A stretch of DNA of 64,000 nt from Flavobacteriaceae bacterium UBA1682 (GTDB lineage Bacteria; Bacteroidota; Bacteroidia; Flavobacteriales; Flavobacteriaceae): positions 43,797 to 107,796 of the forward strand of contig DCKE01000016.1 of NCBI GenBank assembly GCA_002320285.1, in the 5' to 3' direction. Below the pieces are notes generated by a model. The model saw nothing but the letters and a program-made list of their open reading frames with translations, had not been told where the DNA came from and made no database searches. Positions 1-9,695 of the stretch are shown piece by piece. Each line of letters opens with the position of its first letter. Position 1 is the stretch's first letter. A program made the position numbers and the translations under genes.

Positions 1-791
1 TCAACCCCGCACAAAGCATATGCTCTAACAGTGCTTTGATCAATATTACCCGAAGATTCTGTTTGACAACGGCCTTGAATCATTGCGACTGCCTTTTTGG
101 TGGTATCATAGTCCATATTATCCAATAAAATTCGATAAACTCCATCATTTTGCAAAATCTGACTTACCTCTTCTAAGTTTCTCGCTTCAACGATGATTTT
201 TAAGTCTTTATTATTTTGCTTTAAATACGCATGGGTCTTTTGAATAGCTTGAGAAATCCCGCCTGCAAAGTCAATATGATTATCTTTCAACATAATCATA
301 TCATACAAGGCAAAACGATGATTCTCTCCACCTGCGATTTTTACAGCCCACTTCTCAATAGCCCTGATTCCCGGTGTCGTTTTTCGAGTATCGAGTATTT
401 TGGTATCCGTTCCTTCCAACAAATCTACAAAGACTTTGGTTTTGGTTGCAATTGCACTCATGCGTTGCATAGAATTCAATACTAAACGTTCAGCTTTTAA
501 AATAGATTGCGACCTACCGCTAACATAAAAGGCTTCATCGCCAACGGCAACTTCACTTCCGTCAGTAATCAACACTTCAACGGCCAATTCAGGATCAACA
601 TAATGAAAAATCATCTTTGCAAATTCGACACCGGCTAAAATACCTGCTTCCTTAACCAGCAAACGAGCTTTCCCTACTGCCTCTATTGGAATACACGCCA
701 AAGAACTGTGATCTCCATCACCTACATCTTCTCTTATCGCATTTTTTATAATGATCTCTAATTCTTCTTGAAACTGTTTCTCTGTAATCAT
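1..791 (-). CDS. nadC: Nicotinate-nucleotide (quinolinate) phosphoribosyltransferase, C-terminus cut by window edge
   Basis: Converts quinolinate and PRPP to nicotinate mononucleotide, CO2 and PPi in cytoplasmic NAD synthesis. About 263 codons are visible from the ATG at 791. The start MITEKQFQEELEIII is followed by the family blocks EDVGDGDHSSLA, KDNHIDFAGG and LLDNM, with KTTPGIR carrying conserved PRPP and quinolinate contacts. The reading frame is open to base 1, where it reads ALCGV, so roughly 20 residues of a 285-residue family member are missing only because the window ends. It lies 86 bp downstream of the DJ-1/PfpI gene on the same strand, with no nad partner visible. Confidence 0.93.
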   Translation of the reverse strand, partial: MITEKQFQEELEIIIKNAIREDVGDGDHSSLACIPIEAVGKARLLVKEAGILAGVEFAKMIFHYVDPELAVEVLITDGSEVAVGDEAFYVSGRSQSILKAERLVLNSMQRMSAIATKTKVFVDLLEGTDTKILDTRKTTPGIRAIEKWAVKIAGGENHRFALYDMIMLKDNHIDFAGGISQAIQKTHAYLKQNNKDLKIIVEARNLEEVSQILQNDGVYRILLDNMDYDTTKKAVAMIQGRCQTESSGNIDQSTVRAYALCGV

Positions 792-877
792 GGTATTAAT
801 TTAGTTTTGCTAAAATAAGAAATGTTTTGCACTTCATCAGCCCCTTTTACAAGTCCTTATCAACAATACTAATGCTT

Positions 878-1459
878 TTAATTTTTCACAATAGCAATTC
901 CCAACATTTTATAAAATTCCTTTAAGATTGCTGGGTGCCCTGGCCAAGCTGGCGAAGTCGTTAAATTACCGTCGGTATACGCTGCGTCAACAGCGATTTC
1001 CTGATAGTGACCGCCCGCTAATACGATATCTGGTCCAATAGCCGGATAGGCCGTTAATTTCCTCCCTTTTAATACATCCGCAACCGTTAGTATCTGAATA
1101 CCGTGGCATATTGCCGCTACCGGTTTATTTTTTTCGAAGAAATACTGTACAAACTTTATAACATCGGGATTTAAACGAATGTATTCTGGCGCTCTCCCAC
1201 CACATACATACAATCCATCATAATCGGAGACTTTCACCTCTGAAAAAGTTTTGTTTAAAATAAAATTATGCCCTCGCAATTCCATATACGTCTGAAATCC
1301 TACAAAATCATGAACTGCAGTAGCAATAGCCTCATTAGCCTTTTTGCCCGGGCAAACGACATCAACTTCTACACCTACCGAAAGCAAGGCCTGAAATGGA
1401 ACCATAACTTCGTAATCTTCAACAAAATCTCCTGCTAACATTAAAACGCGTTTTTTCAT
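878..1459 (-). CDS. DJ-1/PfpI family protein (class I glutamine amidotransferase-like)
   Basis: A 193-residue single-domain protein of the DJ-1/PfpI superfamily. It shows the nucleophile elbow AAICHG with the reactive cysteine near residue 118, an upstream GGRAPEY strand-turn of the PfpI/YhbO branch, and an N-terminal strand KRVLMLAGDFVEDYE. Family members act as proteases, chaperones or deglycases on glyoxal-modified molecules; the sequence cannot tell which. Its length matches the family. It is transcribed toward nadC, and the long upstream gap suggests its own promoter. Confidence 0.85.
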   Translation of the reverse strand: MKKRVLMLAGDFVEDYEVMVPFQALLSVGVEVDVVCPGKKANEAIATAVHDFVGFQTYMELRGHNFILNKTFSEVKVSDYDGLYVCGGRAPEYIRLNPDVIKFVQYFFEKNKPVAAICHGIQILTVADVLKGRKLTAYPAIGPDIVLAGGHYQEIAVDAAYTDGNLTTSPAWPGHPAILKEFYKMLGIAIVKN

Positions 1460-1882
1460 ACTCTAGTTTTATTTAAAAAATTAAGATCCTACCCAATCAC
1501 TGTATCGTCGAATAGCCTTGTGCCTAATAAAAACTCTATAAACCGTGATTTAAGATTGTATAGATGCACTCTTTCGACTTACTAAATTTAAACTAATTTA
1601 CTTTAAAATCAAATATTTACGCCATTTAATAATCCTTTTTTAACGGAAATCCAAATTCGATTCCCAGTGACACTACTAAAGATTTCAAAATAATTAGCCG
1701 TTTTTCCTAACTGATGTTACCTTGCCGCTTTTTCAACAAATAGGAACGTCTCCAAATCAAACAAGTTATTGCACTAGGTACTGCAAGTCACAGTACATCC
1801 AAGGCATGAGATCTTGTATTATGGATCCGTACTTTAGAATACAACAGCATTTCGTATAAGAAAATATATTTTTTTTTATAAC
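1460..1882. other. Gene-free intergenic stretch
   Basis: About 420 AT-rich bases between the divergent DJ-1/PfpI and azurin genes. I see no convincing reading frame, RNA gene or repeat. The control elements for azurin begin at 1883. Confidence 0.6.
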
Positions 1883-1926
1883 ATGATAATTATCATATCA
1901 TTGGATTCAAAATACAGGTAATTTTA
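1883..1926 (+). promoter_or_regulatory. FNR-type box plus -7 element of the azurin promoter
   Basis: A perfect 14-bp palindrome, ATGATAATTATCAT (1883-1896), has the 5-N4-5 shape of an FNR/CRP site and keeps the core TGAT...ATCA. A -7 candidate TAATTTTA (1919-1926) matches TAnnTTTG at 7 of the 8 positions counted with the two free bases. The box centre (1889.5) is 36.5 bp from the last base of the -7 element. The same distance occurs at three other promoters in this window. Transcription would start near 1931. Confidence 0.55.
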
Positions 1927-1949
1927 CAGTATAAAAATCTAGAAAAAAT

Positions 1950-2450
1950 ATGAAAAAAATATTCCTTATCTGTACCATTGGATTAGTTAGTATATCATTA
2001 TCATCATGTGGAGATAATAAAAAGACAGAGACACAAGAAGTAACGGTTACTCCAGAAGAAAGCGCACCAAAAGAAGGATTTGAAGTGAGCATTTCTGGAG
2101 ATGACACCATGAAATTTGACAAAACCGAAATTAAAGTACCCGTTGGAGAAACCATCATACTTACTTTACATCATACTGGTAAGATGGATAAAGCGGTTAT
2201 GGGTCACAATTTTGTGGTATTAAAACCGGGTATCGACATGGCGGCATTTGCTGAAAAAGCAGCTGTAGCTAAGGACAACGATTATATTCCTGCGTCAGAA
2301 ACAAACAGTATTATCGCCCACACCAAAACAATCGGCGGAGGGGAATCAACTACTATTGAATTTAAAATTACCGAGGCGGGGACTTATCCATTCATGTGTA
2401 CGTTCCCGGCACATTACGCCTTAATGAAAGGGGAGATTATTGCGGAGTAA
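1950..2450 (+). CDS. Azurin-like cupredoxin lipoprotein
   Basis: A small blue-copper electron carrier, probably anchored in a membrane facing the periplasm. Residues 1-20 form a lipoprotein signal ending in the lipobox SLSSC (Cys20), followed by an acidic linker. The cupredoxin domain carries the type 1 copper ligands His86 (in MGHNFV), Cys150 and His155 (in MCTFPAH) and Met159 (in YALMKG), which is the azurin pattern. In other bacteria azurins feed electrons to cytochrome peroxidases, cbb3 oxidases or denitrification enzymes; the partner is not in this window. The gene stands alone between an FNR-like box and a strong terminator, which fits control by oxygen or nitrogen oxides (inference). 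Confidence 0.92.
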   Translation: MKKIFLICTIGLVSISLSSCGDNKKTETQEVTVTPEESAPKEGFEVSISGDDTMKFDKTEIKVPVGETIILTLHHTGKMDKAVMGHNFVVLKPGIDMAAFAEKAAVAKDNDYIPASETNSIIAHTKTIGGGESTTIEFKITEAGTYPFMCTFPAHYALMKGEIIAE

Positions 2451-2478
2451 TAGCGGTTTTTTACCATTAATTCAATTT

Positions 2479-2510
2479 ATTGGGCATCTTGCGAGATGCC
2501 CAATTTTTTT
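2479..2510 (+). terminator. Intrinsic terminator after azurin
   Basis: An 11-bp perfect stem (2479-2489 with 2494-2504), loop TGCG, is followed by a run of T. It closes the azurin transcript. Confidence 0.9.
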
Positions 2511-2572
2511 TATCTTTAATCTTAAGAATGGTCTGTTCTCCTAAGAGCGCGTACACAGATCAACCCGGTTTG

Positions 2573-3919
2573 TTAAACAGAAACCCCCAAATAATTACTT
2601 GGTGTAATTTGTTTGAGTTCTGCTTTTATTTCATCCGAGACATCAAGTCCTTCAATAAACTGATGCATCGATGCCTTATTGATCCCGGCATTGGTTCTGG
2701 TCAAGTCTTTTAGTGCTTCATACGGATTTGGGTATGCCTCTCTTCTCAAAATCGTTTGAATAGCTTCGGCAACCACAGCCCAATTGTTTTCTAAATCTTG
2801 AGCAAATTTATCTGCATTTAACAATAATTTGTCCAATCCTTTTAAGGTGGCTTCAAAAGCGATTATCGTATGCCCAAAAGGCACACCAATATTGCGCAAT
2901 ACCGTACTGTCTGTTAAATCTCTTTGCAAGCGTGACACGGGTAATTTGGCGGACAAATGCTCGAAGATAGCGTTGGCAATACCCAAATTTCCTTCCGAGT
3001 TTTCAAAGTCAATCGGATTGACTTTATGCGGCATGGCCGAAGAACCAATTTCTCCTGCTTTAATTTTCTGCTTAAAGTATTCCATAGACACATAAGTCCA
3101 CACATCTCGATCCAAATCCAACACAATGGTATTGATGCGCTTTAAAGCATCAAAAAAAGCAGCAAAGTGATCATAATGTTCAATTTGCGTAGTTGGAAAA
3201 GAATGTTTTAAACCTAAGTTGGTTTCGACAAAGTCATTTCCAAATTGTCTCCAATCCTGTTTCGGATAAGCTACATGATGGGCATTAAAATTACCGGTAG
3301 CTCCACCAAACTTAGCCGCAAAAGGGATGTTATTCAACAAGCGCAGTTGTTCTTCTAAACGCTCCACAAAAACGTGAATCTCTTTTCCTAAACGAGTTGG
3401 AGATGCAGGCTGACCGTGGGTACGCGCAAGCATCGGTATATCTTTCCACTCCAAGCTAAGCGCTTTTAGTTTATTGACCAACTTGATAAAAAGCGGCATA
3501 TAAACTTCCTGAAAAGCTTCTTTGGTTGAAAGGGGAATGGCTGTATTGTTGATATCTTGTGACGTTAAGCCGAAATGAATAAATTCTTTATAAGCTGCTA
3601 AACCCAATTGATCAAAAGCTGCCTTAACAAAATATTCAACGGCTTTGACATCGTGATTGGTCGTCTTTTCTGTTTCTTTAATTTCCAAGGCATCCGCTGT
3701 AGAAAAGTTCTGATATACCTTGCGCAATTCTGGAAAAACAGTTGGAGAAACTCCTTTTAATTGTGGCAACGGTATTTCACATAAAGCGATAAAATATTCG
3801 ATTTCGATTAATACGCGATATTTAATCAGGGCTTCTTCAGAAAAATAAGCAGCTAAAGAATTGGTTTTATTTCTATAACGACCGTCGATAGGCGAAATAG
3901 CATTCAGTTCTGTTAACAT
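2573..3919 (-). CDS. purB: Adenylosuccinate lyase
   Basis: Catalyses two fumarate-releasing steps of purine synthesis: SAICAR to AICAR, and adenylosuccinate to AMP. The 448-residue protein has the fumarase/aspartase superfamily signature SSAMPHKVNPIDFENSEGN, which contains the mobile catalytic serine loop, and a TSQDINNTA block typical of the E. coli-type PurB. The start MLTELNAISPIDGRY is the usual N-terminus of this family. It is convergent with azurin and followed upstream by an unrelated gene with its own terminator, so it is probably monocistronic. Confidence 0.97.
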   Translation of the reverse strand: MLTELNAISPIDGRYRNKTNSLAAYFSEEALIKYRVLIEIEYFIALCEIPLPQLKGVSPTVFPELRKVYQNFSTADALEIKETEKTTNHDVKAVEYFVKAAFDQLGLAAYKEFIHFGLTSQDINNTAIPLSTKEAFQEVYMPLFIKLVNKLKALSLEWKDIPMLARTHGQPASPTRLGKEIHVFVERLEEQLRLLNNIPFAAKFGGATGNFNAHHVAYPKQDWRQFGNDFVETNLGLKHSFPTTQIEHYDHFAAFFDALKRINTIVLDLDRDVWTYVSMEYFKQKIKAGEIGSSAMPHKVNPIDFENSEGNLGIANAIFEHLSAKLPVSRLQRDLTDSTVLRNIGVPFGHTIIAFEATLKGLDKLLLNADKFAQDLENNWAVVAEAIQTILRREAYPNPYEALKDLTRTNAGINKASMHQFIEGLDVSDEIKAELKQITPSNYLGVSV

Positions 3920-4000
3920 AAAATAAGGATGTGTTGTTAAGATGCAAATATAAACTATTAATAAGAAAACGAGAAATGAAACTCCCGTTAAGCTAAATGA

Positions 4001-4030
4001 AAAAAGGCTGTCTTATCGACAGCCTTTTTT
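4001..4030 (-). terminator. Intrinsic terminator of the DUF2911 gene
   Basis: Stem AGGCTGTC/GACAGCCT with loop TTATC, flanked by A- and T-runs on both sides. It can end transcription of the minus-strand gene that stops at 4031. Confidence 0.85.
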
Positions 4031-4876
4031 TTATTTTGACCACTCTAATATAGAGTCTTTGTTCATTTTGATATAATCGGCATTGTTTGCTTTTTCAGCC
4101 ATGGACAGCGATTTTTTGGCTGTTTCTATCGCAGCTTTTTTATCACCTGACTTCGCTTGGATCTGTGATTTAAGTCTCACGAAATAATAAGGAGCCTCTT
4201 CACCTTTCAGCTCAATGGCCTTATTAATCCAATTTAAAGCCTTATTCATGTCTTTATTGATCAAGAAGTAGTATTGTGCTGCCGCATAATAATCCACTGC
4301 TTTAGGACCCGCTAAAACCTCATCGATACTCGCTAAAGCCAATTTCTCTGACGGTACTTCAATACGAACAGCTACCATGGTCTTTTCCCAAGAAATTTCC
4401 AAATCAGCCGCATCGACATTAACATTATTAATAGCTAATGTAAAAGTCTCCACATTACGAGTTAAAGCAATCGGTTTTACTGTAGTTTTTAAGGCTACTT
4501 TAGAGTCATCCCATTTTTCAGGTAATCCCCAGTTGTTGGTATTGGCGTAAAAGATCACGTCCCATGATTCCGCTTTTGGAAGGGTATACAAGGCATAGGT
4601 TCCTTTTTTTAATGTTTTCCCATCGATTACTACATCATCACCAAAAGTAATCATGGTGTTGACATTAGCACCGGTTCTCCACATTCTTCCATAGGGAACC
4701 AAATCTCCAAATACAGAACGACCACGCATATTCGGTCTGGTATAGTCGATACTGATATCAGTAAGTCCCACAACCTGTTCTATTTTTGCCTTGGTACTCA
4801 TTTGTGGTACTTGAACTTGTGCCATCCCAAAATAGGAAGACATCAGTAAAGCCACTAAAGCGATTTTATTTTTCAT
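4031..4876 (-). CDS. Secreted DUF2911 domain protein with C-terminal TPR-like helices
   Basis: A 281-residue exported protein of unknown function. Residues 1-19 are a signal peptide ending MAQ. The body has the DUF2911 hallmarks: DISIDYTRPNMRGR, the MWRTGAN motif, GTYALYTLP and an NNWG turn. The last 90 residues (AAQYYFLINKDMNKALNWI onward) look like two tetratricopeptide helices. Proteins of this family are frequent in Bacteroidota. The gene is 14 bp downstream of dsbD and may be cotranscribed with it. Confidence 0.85.
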   Translation of the reverse strand: MKNKIALVALLMSSYFGMAQVQVPQMSTKAKIEQVVGLTDISIDYTRPNMRGRSVFGDLVPYGRMWRTGANVNTMITFGDDVVIDGKTLKKGTYALYTLPKAESWDVIFYANTNNWGLPEKWDDSKVALKTTVKPIALTRNVETFTLAINNVNVDAADLEISWEKTMVAVRIEVPSEKLALASIDEVLAGPKAVDYYAAAQYYFLINKDMNKALNWINKAIELKGEEAPYYFVRLKSQIQAKSGDKKAAIETAKKSLSMAEKANNADYIKMNKDSILEWSK

Positions 4877-4890
4877 GATCTCTATATTAA

Positions 4891-6867
4891 TTATTGTTTT
4901 TTACTACTTCCTTCAATCAGCCAATTTTTGTAAGTCGGTACATCTGGCGTATATCCGATCGGGCTGTTTAATGCCTTTTCATCGGAATCTAAAACTATGT
5001 AATAAGGCTGTGCATTGGCTTTGTAATGGGTAATTTGGAAATCACTCCACTTATTACCAACAGTCTTAATTTTTCTGCCCGTTTCTGGTGATATATATTG
5101 TTCTGCCTCTGGCAATTCCTTTTTATCATCTACATAAAGTGAAATTAATACAAAGTCCTTTCTCAATAAAGATAACACTTCCGGATCCGACCATACGTAA
5201 TCTTCCATCTTACGACAGTTGACACAGGCAAATCCGGTGAAATCTAATAAAACCGGTTTATTTACGGATTTTGCATAAGCTATTCCCTTTTGATAATCGG
5301 TAAAAGCAACCAAATCATGAGCACCTAATTTAGCACCGTCTGGCAATTCTACTTCAGTAGAAACACCACCGCCTTTGGAGTTACCTACTCCATAAGGACT
5401 TTCACTATAGGTCATTGGAGGAGGAAATCCTGAAATGATTTTTAGTGGAGCACCCCACAATCCAGGGATTAAGTAAATCGTAAAAGTACCTACCAGTAAA
5501 GCCATCGCCAAACGACCTACGGAGATATGATCCATCGGACTATCGTGTGGCAGCTTGATTTTTCCTAATAAATATAATGCCCAAGCCCCAAATATCGCGA
5601 TCCAAATAGCTAAGAAAACTTCTCTTTCCAACCAATGAGCTTGCAAAACCAAATCGGCATTGGATAAGAATTTAAAGGCTAAAGCCAACTCTAAGAATCC
5701 TAATGACACTTTGATCGTATTTAACCATCCACCGGACTTTGGCATAGAGTTTAACCAACCTGGGAACATCGCAAACAACATAAATGGCAAGGCCAAAGCA
5801 GTTGAGAAACCCAACATTCCTACAATCGGAGCAATTCCTCCTTTAGATGCCGCTTCTACCAATAGGGTTCCAACAATTGGTCCTGTACAAGAGAAAGAGA
5901 CTATCGCCAAGGCCAAGGCCATAAACAAGATTCCTATAAATCCGCCACGATCTGCTTGCGAATCCACTTTATTCGCCCATGAATTTGGTAGCATAATTTC
6001 GAATGCTCCTAAAAACGAGGTAGCAAAGAACACCAATAAGACAAAGAAGATCACATTGAACCAGACATTAGTAGACAGTGCATTTAAAGAGTCCGCTCCA
6101 AAAACAGCGGTCACGATAGTACCCAAAACTACATAAATCAAGATGATTGATAATCCATAAAAAATGGCATTACGAATACCCTTAGCGCGGGTTTTACTTT
6201 GTTTAGTAAAGAAACTAACCGTCATTGGAATCATCGGAAACACACAAGGGGTTAACAACGCTGCAAATCCAGATAGAAATGCGATAAAAAAGATTTTAAA
6301 TAAGCCTTTTTGCTCTTCTTTTACCGGCTTAATTGGCGCTGCATCCTGTGGGGTTGTAGCCGTTACCGCAGCAACGGATTCCGTTGCTTCCTCAAAGTTC
6401 TTAACTTCTGAAGCTGTTAGAGTCGCTAGGTCAAACACAAAAAAGTTACTTTGACTGATACAAACTTCATCACAAACTTGATAAGCCAGTTCTAATTGAA
6501 TATTTTTAAGATCTTTATTGGTAATCTTAACTTCCTGAACCAATTTTACCGGTCCATCAAAATAGGTTTCATCTACCTCAAAAACATCATTATATACCGT
6601 TTTTGTTGGACTCTCCTTTGCTTTTCCAGCAATTAAGTAGTTCCCTTCTTCATTATTAAACAACAATTCTGCCGGTAAGGGGCCTCCTTCAGCAGTAAAT
6701 TGTGAGTACATATGCCAATTCCCGTCAACTACACCGTCTAGGGTAATTACATATTCCGTTTCTGATTTTTTTTCTATTTTAGATTTCCATTTAGCCGGGT
6801 TGACAATCTGAGCCTGCACCGTCACTATAGAAACTAAAAAAAGTAGCAAATAGGCTAATTTTTTCAT
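4891..6867 (-). CDS. dsbD: Thiol:disulfide interchange protein DsbD
   Basis: Carries electrons from cytoplasmic thioredoxin across the inner membrane to periplasmic thiol proteins. The 658-residue protein has all three DsbD parts: a signal peptide and N-terminal alpha-like domain (about 20-160, with a cysteine pair in VCDEVC), a multi-pass membrane domain containing the redox cysteines in LLTPCVFPM and SFSCTGP, and a C-terminal thioredoxin domain with Cys548-x-x-Cys551 in FACVNCRK. It overlaps tilS by 4 bp (ATGA), which implies translational coupling. A likely role is reductive repair or cytochrome c maturation. Confidence 0.95.
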   Translation of the reverse strand: MKKLAYLLLFLVSIVTVQAQIVNPAKWKSKIEKKSETEYVITLDGVVDGNWHMYSQFTAEGGPLPAELLFNNEEGNYLIAGKAKESPTKTVYNDVFEVDETYFDGPVKLVQEVKITNKDLKNIQLELAYQVCDEVCISQSNFFVFDLATLTASEVKNFEEATESVAAVTATTPQDAAPIKPVKEEQKGLFKIFFIAFLSGFAALLTPCVFPMIPMTVSFFTKQSKTRAKGIRNAIFYGLSIILIYVVLGTIVTAVFGADSLNALSTNVWFNVIFFVLLVFFATSFLGAFEIMLPNSWANKVDSQADRGGFIGILFMALALAIVSFSCTGPIVGTLLVEAASKGGIAPIVGMLGFSTALALPFMLFAMFPGWLNSMPKSGGWLNTIKVSLGFLELALAFKFLSNADLVLQAHWLEREVFLAIWIAIFGAWALYLLGKIKLPHDSPMDHISVGRLAMALLVGTFTIYLIPGLWGAPLKIISGFPPPMTYSESPYGVGNSKGGGVSTEVELPDGAKLGAHDLVAFTDYQKGIAYAKSVNKPVLLDFTGFACVNCRKMEDYVWSDPEVLSLLRKDFVLISLYVDDKKELPEAEQYISPETGRKIKTVGNKWSDFQITHYKANAQPYYIVLDSDEKALNSPIGYTPDVPTYKNWLIEGSSKKQ

Positions 6868-8177
6868 TTGATTAATTGAATTTTTAAAATGTTTTTAGTT
6901 GTACTTTTTATCTTAAATCGATCATCCATTCGACCACCGACAATCCATACAATTTGAGTTTCAGAACACAAGATCCAAGCTGATTCTTTTTCAATTTGAG
7001 AATATTTCTCATCTTTAAAATACTTACTAAGCTTTTTAGATCCGTGCATTCCCAAAGGATAAAAAGAATCCCCGTCACGCCACTTTCTCAGCAGCAAGGG
7101 AAACTTTACTTGATCTTTATCTACAAAAATAATGTCTTTATCTTCATAGGCTAATCGTTCATTTTGTTGTTCATTAGAAATAATTATTGGTTTAGTTATA
7201 GTTTCATTTTCATAAAGTTCGTATACCTGCTTATCATCGTCCAAAACACTCTTTGGTGCCAATATTAGCTGCGCTCTATTTTTGAGCAAAACAGCTGTAT
7301 CGGAAAAAATCATTTTACCGGTAGGCGCGTCTACTAATAAGTCGACATCGTCCCAGTTCTTAAATCCGAACGGCAACAACCAGTGATGTAAGTAAGCCAG
7401 ATAGTTCCCTCGTGTTTTTAATGCTGCTATGGAGAAATACCGTGTTTCTCCCTCTTCAATAACAACACGATCATAAAAATCTTTTGAAGCATCTTCGATT
7501 AGGCTATGTGCCTCGTTTAAATACATCATCGAATTCTTAAACGAATTCAAAAAACCCGCATTGCTCTTTTTAAAAATCGGCACGACTTCTTTTCTAATTT
7601 TATTGCGCAAATATTTGGTTTCTGCATTGGTATGATCCTCACGCCAATCCCATCCATTTGCCCTTGCGTGTTGCTCAATTTCCTCTCTGGAAAAAACCAA
7701 CATCGGACGTACGATTTTATGATTTTGTTCGGGAATTCCCATCAAACCATCCAAACCTGTACCCCGAGAAAAATTGATTAGGAAAGTTTCAACGGAATCA
7801 TCTACATGATGTGCCGTTAAAAGAAAATCGAGTTTTTTGTCTAACAATAAAGTATCGAACCATTGATAACGCAAGTCTCTCGCTGCAATCTGAATCGAAA
7901 CCCCATTTACTTGAGCATACTGCTCTGTATCAAAACGGATGCCAAAAAATGGAATTTTCAATTGTTTACACAATTCTTCTACAAATTCCATATCACCATC
8001 GCTCTCTTTATCTCGCAATTGAAAGTTGCAATGCGCGACACTAATATCCATCTTTAATTCTGCAAATAAACGCAACATCACGATACTATCAACTCCTCCG
8101 CTAACCGCCAACAAAAGTTTAGCCTGTTGCATATCTGGAAATCGATTCTGAAGGTGAGTTTTAAGTTTTGCTAACAT
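6864..8177 (-). CDS. tilS: tRNA(Ile)-lysidine synthetase
   Basis: Attaches lysine to the wobble cytidine of the CAU-anticodon tRNA-Ile so that it reads AUA. The PP-loop ATPase motif SGGVDS is at residues 26-31, followed by the conserved HHxDD-like block TAHHVDDSVETFL. The C-terminal domain (about 350-430) has the tRNA-binding RKWRDGDSFYPLGM segment. I chose the ATG at 8177 because it gives the usual short lead to the PP loop; an ATG at 8198 in frame would add seven residues. The end overlaps dsbD by 4 bp. Confidence 0.94.
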   Translation of the reverse strand: MLAKLKTHLQNRFPDMQQAKLLLAVSGGVDSIVMLRLFAELKMDISVAHCNFQLRDKESDGDMEFVEELCKQLKIPFFGIRFDTEQYAQVNGVSIQIAARDLRYQWFDTLLLDKKLDFLLTAHHVDDSVETFLINFSRGTGLDGLMGIPEQNHKIVRPMLVFSREEIEQHARANGWDWREDHTNAETKYLRNKIRKEVVPIFKKSNAGFLNSFKNSMMYLNEAHSLIEDASKDFYDRVVIEEGETRYFSIAALKTRGNYLAYLHHWLLPFGFKNWDDVDLLVDAPTGKMIFSDTAVLLKNRAQLILAPKSVLDDDKQVYELYENETITKPIIISNEQQNERLAYEDKDIIFVDKDQVKFPLLLRKWRDGDSFYPLGMHGSKKLSKYFKDEKYSQIEKESAWILCSETQIVWIVGGRMDDRFKIKSTTKNILKIQLIK

Positions 8178-8393
8178 TTTACAAATTAAAGTCCTCAAAG
8201 TAACATATTTTATTTGTTTTTTGAAACCTCTTTTTTGCCAAAAAAATTACAGAAACTATAATTTTTTGTGAATCTGTAATTTTTCGCGCTTAAGTTTGGC
8301 TGGTCAGTCCTTCACAATTTAGTAGAAACTACCAATACCAATATTTTTAATGGTTATAACACACCTAAGAAGTGGTGTTTGCGGACCGGCTAT

Positions 8394-9692
8394 TTATTCT
8401 TGTATCGGTTGTAAAACCCTTTTCATCGCTTGAGCTTTTAACAAACATTCTTCGTATTCGGCTTCGGGCTCGGCTAGGGAGGTAATAGCGCTTCCAACAG
8501 AGAACGAAATATAGCTTTTTGCGTGATTATAGAGTATGCTTCTGATGACTACATTGAAATCAAAATTGCCCTCAGGGGAAAAATATCCAATAGCACCACT
8601 ATAGAGTCCGCGCTTGGATTCTTCCAATTCTTCAATAATTTTCATCGCAGAAATCTTGGGAGCTCCGGTCATACTACCCATTGGATAGGTCGACTGAATA
8701 ATTGCAATCGGAGAAGTATCAGCAGAAACCTCGGACACCACCGTCGAAATCATTTGGTGTACTTGTTTAAAAGTATAGATTCCACATAACTCTTCAACCC
8801 TTACAGATCCTTTAATAGCGGTTTTGGACAAATCATTTCGCACCAAATCGACGATCATTATATTTTCTGCGCGTTCTTTTATATTTGATTGTAAATCGAT
8901 GCGAGCCTGCAAATCATCGTCCGCTAGCAGATGTCGTTTAGCAGTGCCCTTAATCGGCTGTGAGATTACTTTGGTACCCGTTTTTTTCAGATAGCGTTCC
9001 GGTGAAGCCCCTAAAGCATAATGGTGGTTATTCTTAAAAAAAGTAGCAAAAGGTGGGCTAGAAATCGCATTTAATGCCTGATAAATTTGCAACGGATCTA
9101 TACTGCTATTTTCTGCAAAAAACTCCATACAAAAATTGGCTTCATAGATATCTCCCGCCTGAATACTGCCGAGCATATTCGTGATTTTTTGAATATACTG
9201 TTCTTTCGAAATGCGCTGTTGAATCTCAATATTGCTTGTAGGTACAACCGTAAACAAACCGGTTTCTTCTATTTGCTGTAAGTCGCTCTCCCACTCCTCA
9301 TTACAATTTCTGAGGTAATGCAATTCCAATACATTCCCCTTAACTTTAAATATTTTTTGGGGTTGAAAGAAAAATAAATCTGGAAATTCTAATCCATCGC
9401 TATTCGAAGATTGTAATTTTTCGACGTCGTTTTTTAGGTCATAACTCAAATAACCAAACAACCAGTCTTTCGTTTGGGAATAGTAGGCCTCTAGATCGAG
9501 AAATGCCCGGTCATAATCGGTTTGAATAGCCGTGAAGGCCTCCACTGCAAGTAGGTAATCAAATTCGGAATAGTTCTCCGTAGCGTTGTTGCTATCCAAA
9601 AAAACTACTTCGCGGAACTGTTGGCTCCACTGAAGTAGTTTATCTTTAAAATTGGTATATTCTGATAAGTCAACACTAATGACATTTCGCAT
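8394..9692 (-). CDS. pabB: Aminodeoxychorismate synthase component I (anthranilate synthase component I family)
   Basis: A chorismate-utilising enzyme, 432 residues. It has the family core blocks IQAGDIYEANFCMEF, SPERYLKK, QPIKGTAKR, IMIVDLVRNDLSKTA, PMGSMTGAPK and LYSGAIGYFSPEGNFDFNV. The PIKGT block is typical of PabB and of many component I enzymes, so p-aminobenzoate (folate) synthesis is preferred over TrpE, which is usually longer and sits in a trp operon. The glutamine amidotransferase partner may be the gene at 29076-29642. It is 3 bp downstream of rluD in a minus-strand run. Confidence 0.85.
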   Translation of the reverse strand: MRNVISVDLSEYTNFKDKLLQWSQQFREVVFLDSNNATENYSEFDYLLAVEAFTAIQTDYDRAFLDLEAYYSQTKDWLFGYLSYDLKNDVEKLQSSNSDGLEFPDLFFFQPQKIFKVKGNVLELHYLRNCNEEWESDLQQIEETGLFTVVPTSNIEIQQRISKEQYIQKITNMLGSIQAGDIYEANFCMEFFAENSSIDPLQIYQALNAISSPPFATFFKNNHHYALGASPERYLKKTGTKVISQPIKGTAKRHLLADDDLQARIDLQSNIKERAENIMIVDLVRNDLSKTAIKGSVRVEELCGIYTFKQVHQMISTVVSEVSADTSPIAIIQSTYPMGSMTGAPKISAMKIIEELEESKRGLYSGAIGYFSPEGNFDFNVVIRSILYNHAKSYISFSVGSAITSLAEPEAEYEECLLKAQAMKRVLQPIQE

Positions 9693-9695
9693 GGC

